Source of the DNA: G963662675 sp963662675
GTDB taxonomy: Bacteria > Bacteroidota > Bacteroidia > Bacteroidales > Prolixibacteraceae
Reading direction: 5' to 3'
DNA length: 64,000 nt
Assembly (NCBI GenBank): GCA_963662675.2
Contig: CAXXHP010000003.1
Coordinates: 1-64,000, forward strand
The position numbers and the translations under genes are program-made. Under the pieces are notes generated by a model. The model did not search any database and had not been told where the DNA came from. It was given only the letters and a program-made list of their open reading frames with translations. Below are positions 8,635 through 15,943 of this stretch, one piece after another. Within the stretch, counting starts at the first letter, position 1. The number at the start of each line of letters is the position of its first letter.

Positions 8635-9912
8635 ATGAAAAAAGTAAATGGTAAATTGGTATTGTCATTTGTGGTATTAATGGCAATGTTAGTTTTTAGT
8701 TCTTGTGGCTCTAAAACTACTAGTAGTCAGGGTGAAAGTTCAACTGATGCTGAGCAGGAAGGTCCTTATACTGTTGCCGTTATTGATGCGGAAAATGGAT
8801 CTTACACAATTAGTCCTGAAATTCCTGCTGATAGCTTAGTGGCTGCCGGCACAAAACTTACAATTACAGCTACTCCAGCATCAGGATACAGCCTCGATTG
8901 TATCTACCAAACGTTTGCAGGTAGTATGTGGGGAACAATGAGTTATGAATACTTTACCCCTGAAGCAACTTTTGCCGTTGATAAAGATAAGTCGATAGGT
9001 GCAACTTTTGTTGAAAATTCATTAGTGGAAAATATCAATGTGACACACGATGTTGTTTATGCACAACCTGGAGTTAAACCATTGAAATACGATGTATTCT
9101 CTCCAAAAGGAGCAGAAAACCTTCCTTGTATTGTTATTATCCATGGTGGAGGCTGGGGATCGAATGTTGAAGATGTTATGCGTGGTTTGGCTCGCGAATT
9201 GGTAAAAGGCGACCAATATGTTGTATTCAGTATTGACTATCGCTGGCTTAATACTGGCGACGGTGACGAAGTTCCAAATACAATGAATATGTTGATTGAA
9301 GATGTTTATGGTGCGATTGCCCATATTCAAGAACATGCTGCTGAATATGGTGGCGATGCAACTCGTATTGCTGTAACCGGCGATAGTGCAGGTGGTCATT
9401 TATCTGCATCTGCAGCCAATATGACTATGAGCATTGGCGACGGTGGTTTTGGTGTAACAGAAGGCGTTTACGAATTTTTGCCTACTTACATGCCAGCAGG
9501 AAAAACAGCCGATCAGGTAAGAGACGAAATTACCAGTGCAATTCAGGTAGCAGCTCCTAGTTATGGTGTATTTACAGCTAATATGTTGGCTGGTCGTGCA
9601 GACACTACTAGTCAGGCTTCTATTGATGCTATTTGCCCGATTTCATATGTTGCAAAATTGGGAGCTCGCAAAGTTCCTCAACTTTTGTTACGTGGAACAG
9701 AAGATGGACTAATTACAAATGAAGAAGTTCAAACGTATACTGATGCCTTGAAAGCTGCAGGACAAACAGTCGAGTATGTTTTGGTTGAAGGTGCAGGTCA
9801 TGCTTTTTTCGATTGGAAACCAGATACACGTACAATGAGCACCTTTGCTCAATATGGAGTTCCTTATGCAGCAAAAATGAAGTCATTCTTTGATGAAGTA
9901 TTTTATAAATAA
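8635..9912 (+). CDS. Lipoprotein alpha/beta-hydrolase (carboxylesterase-like), copy 1
   Basis: Predicted surface or periplasmic lipoprotein esterase of 425 residues. Lipoprotein signal: LVFSSCGSK, lipid on the Cys. A Ser/Thr/Glu-rich linker and an approximately 100-residue beta-rich domain resembling Gly/Pro-rich repeat modules (EN.GSYTISP, ITATPASGYSLD) precede the hydrolase. The hydrolase has oxyanion loop IIHGGGW, nucleophile elbow GDSAGGH (Ser), acid in RGTEDGLI, and catalytic His in EGAGHAFFDW. This is the HSL/BD-FAE-like arrangement that removes acetyl or feruloyl groups from glycans, but the substrate is unproven. Long leader, own terminator. A paralogue follows directly. Confidence 0.85.
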   Translation: MKKVNGKLVLSFVVLMAMLVFSSCGSKTTSSQGESSTDAEQEGPYTVAVIDAENGSYTISPEIPADSLVAAGTKLTITATPASGYSLDCIYQTFAGSMWGTMSYEYFTPEATFAVDKDKSIGATFVENSLVENINVTHDVVYAQPGVKPLKYDVFSPKGAENLPCIVIIHGGGWGSNVEDVMRGLARELVKGDQYVVFSIDYRWLNTGDGDEVPNTMNMLIEDVYGAIAHIQEHAAEYGGDATRIAVTGDSAGGHLSASAANMTMSIGDGGFGVTEGVYEFLPTYMPAGKTADQVRDEITSAIQVAAPSYGVFTANMLAGRADTTSQASIDAICPISYVAKLGARKVPQLLLRGTEDGLITNEEVQTYTDALKAAGQTVEYVLVEGAGHAFFDWKPDTRTMSTFAQYGVPYAAKMKSFFDEVFYK

Positions 9913-9946
9913 GAGATTACTTGAACATCGTTATTTTTTCGATATG

Positions 9947-9973
9947 AAGCCGGGAATGTTCCCGGCTTTTTTT
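9947..9973 (+). terminator. Terminator of esterase copy 1
   Basis: 10-bp perfect stem AAGCCGGGAA (9947-9956) and TTCCCGGCTT (9959-9968), followed by a T run. The same GCCGG stem appears after copy 2 with compensating changes. Confidence 0.88.
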
Positions 9974-10216
9974 ATGATCAGGTTTTCGGAAAGGGTTGAG
10001 TTCTGTTCTTCCAATATCTGGGGATCAAAAAAATAATCAGAAATGTGATTTTATAAAGCCTTTGTCTATCGAGTTAAACTGTCTATGAAATCTATTTATA
10101 AGCCTTGTAAATATTAGGGCATTTGCATATCCTTAATACAAATAATATTTCTTCCATAACTTTATGGATAGAAACAACAACCTTTAGTAATTACAAATTA
10201 ACCTAATGTTTAATTT

Positions 10217-11488
10217 ATGAAGATGGTAAATAATAAATTGATCTTGTCATTTGTCGCATTAATGGCAATTTTTGTGTTTAGTTCCTGCAACTCAGGTACT
10301 AGTAGTAAGGAAGAAAGTTCAACTGAAGCAGTGGCAGAAGGTTCTTTCACGATTACTCTTGATCTAGCAGAAAACGGATCTTTCACATGCAGTCCTGCTA
10401 TTCCTGAGGGTGGAATAGTGGATGCTGGTACTGTTATTACAGTCACAACAGCTCCTGCAGAAGGCTATGCGTTTGATAGCGGATATTATGCTATTCCTGG
10501 CAACTACGGAAAAACGGCTTTCGAGTCAATGACTTCGGTATTTAAAGTAACAGTTGATAAGGATATGTCAATTGGTGCTTCTTTTATTGAGGAAAGTGCA
10601 TTGAAAGATTTTTCTGTAACTCAGGATGTTGTGTATGCACAGCCGGGAGTAAAAAAATTGAAATATGATGTTTTCTCACCTAATGGTGCTGAAAATCTTC
10701 CATGTATCGTTATTATTCATGGTGGTGGATGGTCTTCAAATGTTGAAGATATTATGCGTGGATTGGCTCGTGAATTGATAAAGGGAGGACAGTATGTTGT
10801 TTTCAGCATTGATTACCGTTGGATTAACACCTTAGATGGCGATGTTGAACCCAACAAAATGGAAGACTTAATTGGTGATGTTTTTGGTGCAATCGCTCAC
10901 ATTCAGGAACATGCTTCCGAATATGGTGGCGATCCTACTCGTATTGCCGTTACTGGCGACAGCGCAGGTGGGCACTTATCGGCTTCTGCAGCAACCATGT
11001 GTCCATTTATTGGTGATGGTGGCTTTGGGGAAACCGAAGGTGTTTATGAATTCATGCCTACCTATATTCCTGAGGGGAAAAGCGTTGAGCAAGTAAGAGC
11101 TGAAATTACAAGTGCTATTCAGGTGGCTGCACCTAGTTATGGTGTTTTTGATGGTGAATTGCTTAAAAACTTTGCTGCAGCAACAACCGATGAATACTTG
11201 AATGCAATTGCTCCATTGCGCTATGTACAGAATGTAAGTGAACGCGCTATTCCTCATTATTTAATTCGGGGAACTGAAGATCCGTTAATTACTGACGAAG
11301 CGGTTCAGGCGTATGCCGATGCTTTAGATGCTGCTGGACAAACGGTGAAATACGTTCAGGTTGAAGGTGCAGGTCATGCTTTTTTTGACTGGAAACCTGA
11401 TGTTGTTACAAAAGCAACATTTGCACAATATGGTGTTCCTTATGCAGCAGACATGAAAGCATTTATTGATGCTGTTTTTTACAGATAA
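10217..11488 (+). CDS. Lipoprotein alpha/beta-hydrolase (carboxylesterase-like), copy 2
   Basis: Close paralogue of the gene at 8635, similar over its full 423 residues. Lipobox is VFSSCNSG. The same catalytic set is present: IIHGGGW, GDSAGGHL (Ser), RGTEDPLI (acid) and EGAGHAFFDW (His). The N-terminal beta-rich module is more diverged than the hydrolase core, and the cap segment around residues 310-340 also differs (GELLKNFAAATT against a different sequence in copy 1), hinting at altered substrate choice. Lipid-anchored outer-membrane or periplasmic esterase is inferred. Both copies look intact, so neither is decaying. Confidence 0.85.
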   Translation: MKMVNNKLILSFVALMAIFVFSSCNSGTSSKEESSTEAVAEGSFTITLDLAENGSFTCSPAIPEGGIVDAGTVITVTTAPAEGYAFDSGYYAIPGNYGKTAFESMTSVFKVTVDKDMSIGASFIEESALKDFSVTQDVVYAQPGVKKLKYDVFSPNGAENLPCIVIIHGGGWSSNVEDIMRGLARELIKGGQYVVFSIDYRWINTLDGDVEPNKMEDLIGDVFGAIAHIQEHASEYGGDPTRIAVTGDSAGGHLSASAATMCPFIGDGGFGETEGVYEFMPTYIPEGKSVEQVRAEITSAIQVAAPSYGVFDGELLKNFAAATTDEYLNAIAPLRYVQNVSERAIPHYLIRGTEDPLITDEAVQAYADALDAAGQTVKYVQVEGAGHAFFDWKPDVVTKATFAQYGVPYAADMKAFIDAVFYR

Positions 11489-11520
11489 GAGAATATTTGA
11501 ACATCGTTTTTTTGATATCG

Positions 11521-11548
11521 AAGCCGGAGTTTTCTCCGGCTTTTTTTA
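11521..11548 (+). terminator. Terminator of esterase copy 2
   Basis: 9-bp stem AAGCCGGAG (11521-11529) and CTCCGGCTT (11534-11542), TTTT loop, then a T run. Compared with copy 1, both arms changed together and pairing was kept. Confidence 0.88.
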
Positions 11549-11668
11549 TAGGATGAAGAGTTTCCCTTATCTTTTTTGTCACAATTGCGTCTCAGTATAG
11601 GAAATGGATGTAATCAGCTTTAAATTTGATGGTTGTCAATTATTAGTCTTGAATTAAACGAGAATAAA

Positions 11669-12163
11669 ATGGAAACACAGGAACCTGCAAAATTCGATTG
11701 TTGCCCACCTTTTGACCCGATTCCCTGGGATGATAAATTTATTGAATGGAAGGATAAGAGGTTCATAAAAGATCATGTGTTCACGTTTTTTTATATGCCC
11801 ATAAACTTTGGATCGGTCATGAGGCGGCTCGACCACAAAGTTAGAAATGCCGATGCAAGTATTCCCGATTGGTTGTGTTTGTCTGATCATACCTCAAAAT
11901 GGAACATGGATTTGTACTTGGCTATTGATCGAGATGTGCCAGGAGTAGAGAATACAAGCTTAAGTGGGAAGTTTTATAGCAAAGTTTACGAAGGCCCTTT
12001 TAGCGACACCGGGAAATGGAGTAAGGATTACGAAACACATATTACATCGAAAGGACTGAAGATTAAGAAATGGTATATGTGGTATACCACCTGCCCTAAG
12101 TGCGCAAAGAAATATGGAAAGAATTACGTTGCTATAGTTGGAGAACTTGACAAAATTAATTGA
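11669..12163 (+). CDS. Conserved hypothetical protein with CPKC motif
   Basis: 164-residue soluble protein starting METQEPAKFDCCPPFDP. I recall similar short Bacteroidota proteins that carry only a vague hydrolase label; no catalytic motif justifies that here. Visible features are CCPPF near the N-terminus, a C-terminal CPKCAKKYGKNY (a possible metal site with the early CC pair) and many aromatic residues. ATG 11669 is preferred over an upstream TTG at 11633. It is followed at 8 bases by a DUF3788 gene, so the two probably form an operon; DUF3788 proteins commonly have such partners. Confidence 0.7.
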   Translation: METQEPAKFDCCPPFDPIPWDDKFIEWKDKRFIKDHVFTFFYMPINFGSVMRRLDHKVRNADASIPDWLCLSDHTSKWNMDLYLAIDRDVPGVENTSLSGKFYSKVYEGPFSDTGKWSKDYETHITSKGLKIKKWYMWYTTCPKCAKKYGKNYVAIVGELDKIN

Positions 12164-12171
12164 ATAAGCTT

Positions 12172-12594
12172 ATGGAAAAGCCACTTTTAAAGGACCCTGA
12201 TATTTTCCCTAATAATGAAGTCCTAAAAGCTACGCTAAAGCAAAGTTATAAGGCTTTTGAAATGCTAATGTCAACTATTGCGAAGCCTGATTATGCTTTA
12301 ATTCCCGAATGGAGATATTATAACGATGGTAAGGCATGGCTATGCAAAGTTTGCTTTAAAAAGAAGACAGTTTTTTGGCTGTCAGTTTGGGAAGGACATT
12401 TTAAAACAGGCTTTTACTTTACAGAAAGATTTGTTCCGGGTATAATGGGATTAGGTATTGATCAAAGCATAAAAGACGATTTTAGTAATAGTAAGCCAAT
12501 TGGAAAACTTAAACCACTTACTATTAGTGTTTTTTGTGAAGATCAGATAAAAGATGTTCTGACTGTCGCTGAATTTAAAAAGGATTCAAAATAA
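12172..12594 (+). CDS. DUF3788 family protein
   Basis: 140-residue cytoplasmic protein of unknown function. Typical DUF3788 features are PEWRYYNDGKAWLCKVCFKKKTVFWLSVWEG and then FYFTERF followed by a short final strand pair (KPLTISV). The fold is related to YdhG/YdeI-type DUF1801 domains as far as I can recall, but no reaction is known. ATG 12172 starts 8 bases after the previous stop; a TTG at 12160 would overlap it. It is the second gene of a two-gene operon. Confidence 0.8.
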   Translation: MEKPLLKDPDIFPNNEVLKATLKQSYKAFEMLMSTIAKPDYALIPEWRYYNDGKAWLCKVCFKKKTVFWLSVWEGHFKTGFYFTERFVPGIMGLGIDQSIKDDFSNSKPIGKLKPLTISVFCEDQIKDVLTVAEFKKDSK

Positions 12595-13015
12595 TGCCTG
12601 TCAAATACATTCATATTAAACAGATAGAACACAGGCTGTTCCATTTTCGTTTTTCTGAATTTCAAATAAAAAAATAGAGATATTGTGTGATTTTTTAATT
12701 TCAATTGCGAATAATTAGTTAAAAGTCTAATTATAGATTTACCTATGAAAAGTCACAACATTACATCTATATCGAATCGAATCTTTATTTCAGATTTTCT
12801 GTTACCTCCGATCTGTCTTAGAGGCCAGTCCTTTAAAAATATGTACCTGAAATGTCTCAAAATATTTGAGAGTCCAATTTCTCAAATAGACATTTTTAGA
12901 CCCATGTTTAATGGATATGTACTTGCTCCAGTAGTTGTTTTGCCCTTTTATAACATGTGGTTTAAAGCTATTATAGATTGGAAAAGAGTAATAAACGTGT
13001 TTAAGGTGGAGAATT
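12595..13015. other. Gene-free region upstream of the ECF sigma gene, with alternative hairpins
   Basis: No convincing gene; a 92-codon frame at 12745-13023 shows no recognisable family. TCTCAAA occurs at 12855-12861 and 12880-12886, and TTTGAGA at 12865-12871 between them. The middle copy can pair with either side, giving two exclusive hairpins. The right-hand option extends to 15 bp (AATGTCT, 6-base bulge, ATTTGAGA against TCTCAAATAGACATT). It could be a leader switch or operator for the sigma operon. Confidence 0.5.
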
Positions 13016-13522
13016 ATGACTAACCAAGTAAATCGGGACGATTTTCTAAAAGTGATAGAGAAGCACAAAGGAATCATTTATAAAATATCGAGAGCATATT
13101 GTAAGAATGAGGACGATAGAAAAGATTTGATACAAGAGATTATAATCCAGATTTGGAATTCATTTCAGAATTATAACGATCAATATCAACATTCAACATG
13201 GATATACCGAATTGCTCTTAATGTCGCCATTTCTATGTATCGAAAAAATTCAGTTCGACAGGGTAAAACCGTTCTCCTTTCTGATACTGTAATTTTTATA
13301 GATGATACTCAAACAAGCGAATTGGAGGGAGATGTTGTTTTACTTTATCAATTTATTCACGAATTAAAAAGTCTGGATAAAGCACTTATGCTGCTATATC
13401 TTGAAGAAAAAAGTTATAAGGAAATTGCGGGGATTCTTGATATCTCAGTAACAAATGTAGCGACCCGAATTGGGAGGGTAAAAAAGATTATTAAACAGAA
13501 ATTTGAAACAATTAAAAACTAA
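13016..13522 (+). CDS. ECF-type RNA polymerase sigma factor
   Basis: Directs RNA polymerase to a special promoter set. The 168-residue protein has only the two ECF regions: region 2 (about residues 10-75, with YCKNEDDRKDLIQEIIIQIWNSF and STWIYRIALN) and region 4 (about 110-165, with LDKALMLLYLEEKSYKEIAGILDISVTNVATRIGRVKKIIK, a helix-turn-helix). A Shine-Dalgarno-like GGTGGAG lies ahead of the ATG. It is followed after 5 bases by a membrane protein that is likely its anti-sigma or regulator. Its target promoters are unknown. Confidence 0.92.
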   Translation: MTNQVNRDDFLKVIEKHKGIIYKISRAYCKNEDDRKDLIQEIIIQIWNSFQNYNDQYQHSTWIYRIALNVAISMYRKNSVRQGKTVLLSDTVIFIDDTQTSELEGDVVLLYQFIHELKSLDKALMLLYLEEKSYKEIAGILDISVTNVATRIGRVKKIIKQKFETIKN

Positions 13523-13527
13523 GTCAG

Positions 13528-14193
13528 ATGGAAGATATGAATTTGAAACATTTATGGGATAAGCATAGCGGGAACTTGCAGTCAGATCTAAAACTGGATT
13601 ATGATTCATTTAAAAATGCGAATTTTAAAAATACCCGTTTGCAATTGAACCGATTGGTGATAAGGCGTAGTCTGGAAAGTTTAATATTTATCATCGCAGT
13701 TACTTTTTTGATGAATTTTATTTTAAAAAATAGAACAGAGCCTCAATATGTAATTTCAGGAGTAACACTCTGCATTTTTTCTATCGTAGGAGCAATTGGT
13801 AGCCTATGGCAAATTGGTCTGATATTTCGACTTAATTATGCGAAGCCGGTTACCAATTTTTTGATGCAATTAGAAAAATTAAAAATATACAGTTTGCAAA
13901 CACTCCGACTACTGTTACTATCTATTCCTTTTTATTTTGCATACATTATTATCGGATTTAAAGTGCTAATTGACTTCGATATTTTTAGCAATTCAAATTC
14001 AAGTTGGTTAATATGGAATGCTGTTTTAAGTGTGCTATTTATTCCACTTTCAATTTATTTAGTGAAGCAGTTGCGAGTAACTGCAAAACGGAATTGGGTG
14101 AATAAATTGATGGCAGATAATGGAGGCAAACAAATTGATGCTGCAATTCAATTTATAAATGAAATTATAGGCTATAGAAATGAAGTTCGCTAA
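13528..14193 (+). CDS. Membrane protein paired with ECF sigma, possible anti-sigma
   Basis: 221 residues with a cytoplasmic N-terminus (DMNLKHLWDKHSGNL) then four hydrophobic segments (about residues 50-65, 75-100, 128-155 and 158-178) and a charged C-terminus. No zinc-binding anti-sigma motif (HxxxCxxC) is present, so it is not a classical ZAS protein. Position directly after the sigma gene, and its layout, recall the Bacteroidota sigma-associated membrane proteins, which I infer hold the sigma factor inactive. Function not proven. Confidence 0.6.
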   Translation: MEDMNLKHLWDKHSGNLQSDLKLDYDSFKNANFKNTRLQLNRLVIRRSLESLIFIIAVTFLMNFILKNRTEPQYVISGVTLCIFSIVGAIGSLWQIGLIFRLNYAKPVTNFLMQLEKLKIYSLQTLRLLLLSIPFYFAYIIIGFKVLIDFDIFSNSNSSWLIWNAVLSVLFIPLSIYLVKQLRVTAKRNWVNKLMADNGGKQIDAAIQFINEIIGYRNEVR

Positions 14194-14228
14194 AGTTGAA
14201 TCTCTCTCTGGATAATTCGACAAGTTTA

Positions 14229-14403
14229 ACAACCACCTCCCCCTCGCGTTGCTCGGGTACTCCTCCTTAAAAGGGAGGATAAATTTCGGACAGTGCAAAG
14301 CATGAGTTCAGCTCTTTTTCCTGCAAAGTAGTCACAGGCTCAATTTTCCCCTCTTTTTGTAAGGAGGGGTGGCATTCGCTCTGCGAATGACGGGGTGGTT
14401 TGT
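14229..14403. repeat. MITE-like palindromic intergenic element
   Basis: Imperfect terminal inverted repeats of roughly 50 bases: ACAACCACCTCCC at the left and CGGGGTGGTTTGT at the right. Inside are smaller hairpins, CATTCGC-TCT-GCGAATG and a TCCTCCTT/AAGGGAGGA pair, also CCCCTC/GGAGGGG. No gene lies within. It sits between convergent genes, where such elements are often tolerated. A possible non-autonomous transposable element or RNA hairpin cluster. Confidence 0.6.
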
Positions 14404-14452
14404 ATAAAATCTCAAATAGATCAAACCTAAAAGTCAATATATAGGATGAAGA

Positions 14453-15208
14453 TTATAGGCTTGCAACCACTACCAATGGCAAATGATTCCCTCCATACGG
14501 AGCCTTGGCAAAGTTTGCATAAAACCTAATTTGGTTGAATCCGGCTGTCGCTAGTTCTTTCTCCAGTTCGACCTTCCGAACAGGCAATAGCAACGTGCTA
14601 TTTTGTATGCTTTCTCCGGTAGCCTTAATGGTGAGTTTTGTGTTGAATTCTACTTTTGTTTCTTCTTTTTCCGGAAGTTGATATTGGCGTTCAAACCGAA
14701 TGTGTGTGTTGTCAATTGGTGGAAGTTCTGTAATTCTTTCGTCCAGTATGTAATCGTAGTTTAATACCTGAAAGAGCAATTTTCCTTCTGGCTTTAAAAT
14801 AGATGCTGTTTGCCTGAAGAAATTATTTATTTCAGAGAGTGAGTCTAAATGCACGAGTGTGTTTCCAAAACAGATGACCGCATCAAAAAGGAGATTTGGG
14901 AAAGACTTTTTTAGATGAAGCATATTCATTTCCCTAAAGTCAATCGCACTTGATTTAAAATTATTGGATGCCTTTTTAATCATGTCATTATTTAGATCAA
15001 TGCCAACACCCTTTGCTCCATGTTCTGAAAGCGCATGAGCCAATTGCCCGATTGAACAACCTGCGTCTAGGAGATTAATCCCGTTTAAAGAGTCAAACTC
15101 TGACTTCACAAATTCTACCTGCTTTGGGTTAAGCGGGAAGATATGCTCATAAAATGCTGTAATTGAACTGTAAAAACGATCTTGATCCATGTTTTCTTCG
15201 AAATTCAT
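14453..15208 (-). CDS. Class I SAM-dependent methyltransferase
   Basis: Transfers a methyl group from S-adenosylmethionine to an unknown acceptor. Motif I LLDAGCSIGQLAHAL, motif II around GVGIDLNNDMIKKA, and motif IV FDAVICFGNTLVHL are clear; a C-terminal beta-rich part (residues about 160-250) may hold the substrate. The N-terminus is uncertain: ATG at 15208 (MNFEEN) or at 15190 (MDQDRF) both fit, while the longest frame adds 15 extra residues. It is monocistronic and convergent with the sigma operon. Substrate not inferable. Confidence 0.8.
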   Translation of the reverse strand: MNFEENMDQDRFYSSITAFYEHIFPLNPKQVEFVKSEFDSLNGINLLDAGCSIGQLAHALSEHGAKGVGIDLNNDMIKKASNNFKSSAIDFREMNMLHLKKSFPNLLFDAVICFGNTLVHLDSLSEINNFFRQTASILKPEGKLLFQVLNYDYILDERITELPPIDNTHIRFERQYQLPEKEETKVEFNTKLTIKATGESIQNSTLLLPVRKVELEKELATAGFNQIRFYANFAKAPYGGNHLPLVVVASL

Positions 15209-15253
15209 TCTATTAATACAATAATGATGCTTGATAGTTTTTAAAAATGACAA

Positions 15254-15943
15254 AAAGTTAGAGATAATAAAAGTAGGAATTGATCTGTGTTTTGATCAGA
15301 TAGTGTCAATTAGTTTCTGATAAATTATAAAAGGAGCTTTCCAAAAGCAAAGAGATGAGTCATCCTGAACTTGTTTCAGGATTTTAATCAATTGAAAAAA
15401 CAGATCCCGAAATAAGTTAGGAATGACAGATTTATGTGATTTTTTTAGAATTATAACTTCATCTGTCTTTCCTCTGTAGACGATTTATACACTTCAAACA
15501 CTCCGGGAGTGGGTGTTAATGCGCATATTGTTAGAGATATATGTTTTTTTATGTGTAAAAAAGTCGAAATGTATTTTTGTGTGGATTGATAACTTGAGCC
15601 ACTAGTGTAAGCTTTTTGTAAAAGCCGAATAAATAAATTAAAAATTAAATCAGCAAGCAAAATGCTGTTGAAAAACACATAGATGTGACAATCTATTTAT
15701 CTTTGGCTGCTGTTTTAATAGGAGAGTATGTAACAAGCATGAATTTGGTAATCCTGAGTCATTTGAAACAATTACAATTCAAGTTTAAGTTGGTTTCTTT
15801 ACATGTAATTGATAAAAAATAAATATTGTTGAGAACTTGTATTGATTTCATAAGTATAAAGGATTAAAAAACAGATGAATGGAGCATGTTGAGTGATTAT
15901 GGACATTTAGATTTTAAAATATATTTTATCAATACTTTAAAGA
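15254..15943. other. Long intergenic region before the DUF4914 gene, with decayed repeat
   Basis: About 690 bases without a credible gene. At 15333-15428 lies a decayed copy of the palindromic element seen intact at 18043-18174: both have GGAGCT(G/T)TCC, then GTCATCCTGAAC-TTGTTTCAGGAT. TATCTTTG at 15698-15705 fits a TAnnTTTG promoter box, but no TTG lies at the right distance. The remaining bases look like leader or spacer. Confidence 0.6.

Larger units (their letters stand above)
8502..9973 (+). repeat. Tandem duplicated transcription unit, copy 1
   Basis: Upstream segment, esterase gene and terminator are all repeated at 10080-11548. The upstream blocks share TGTCTATGAAATC (8502 and 10080) and then CCTTGTA and ATA-TAG at the same spacing. 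The offset is 1574-1582 bases at every landmark, so the duplication covered a whole unit of about 1.5 kb. Confidence 0.8.
10080..11548 (+). repeat. Tandem duplicated transcription unit, copy 2
   Basis: Second copy of the esterase unit described at 8502-9973, from the conserved upstream block to the terminator. The sequence between the upstream block and the start codon has diverged much more than the coding part. Confidence 0.8.

Noticed and set aside
12745..13023. 92-codon frame before the sigma gene
   Set aside because: It overlaps the sigma start, contains the hairpin arms and shows no family features; more likely leader sequence.
15451..15678. 75-codon minus-strand frame in the long intergenic region
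   Set aside because: Low-complexity and no family resemblance; region looks like spacer and decayed repeat.
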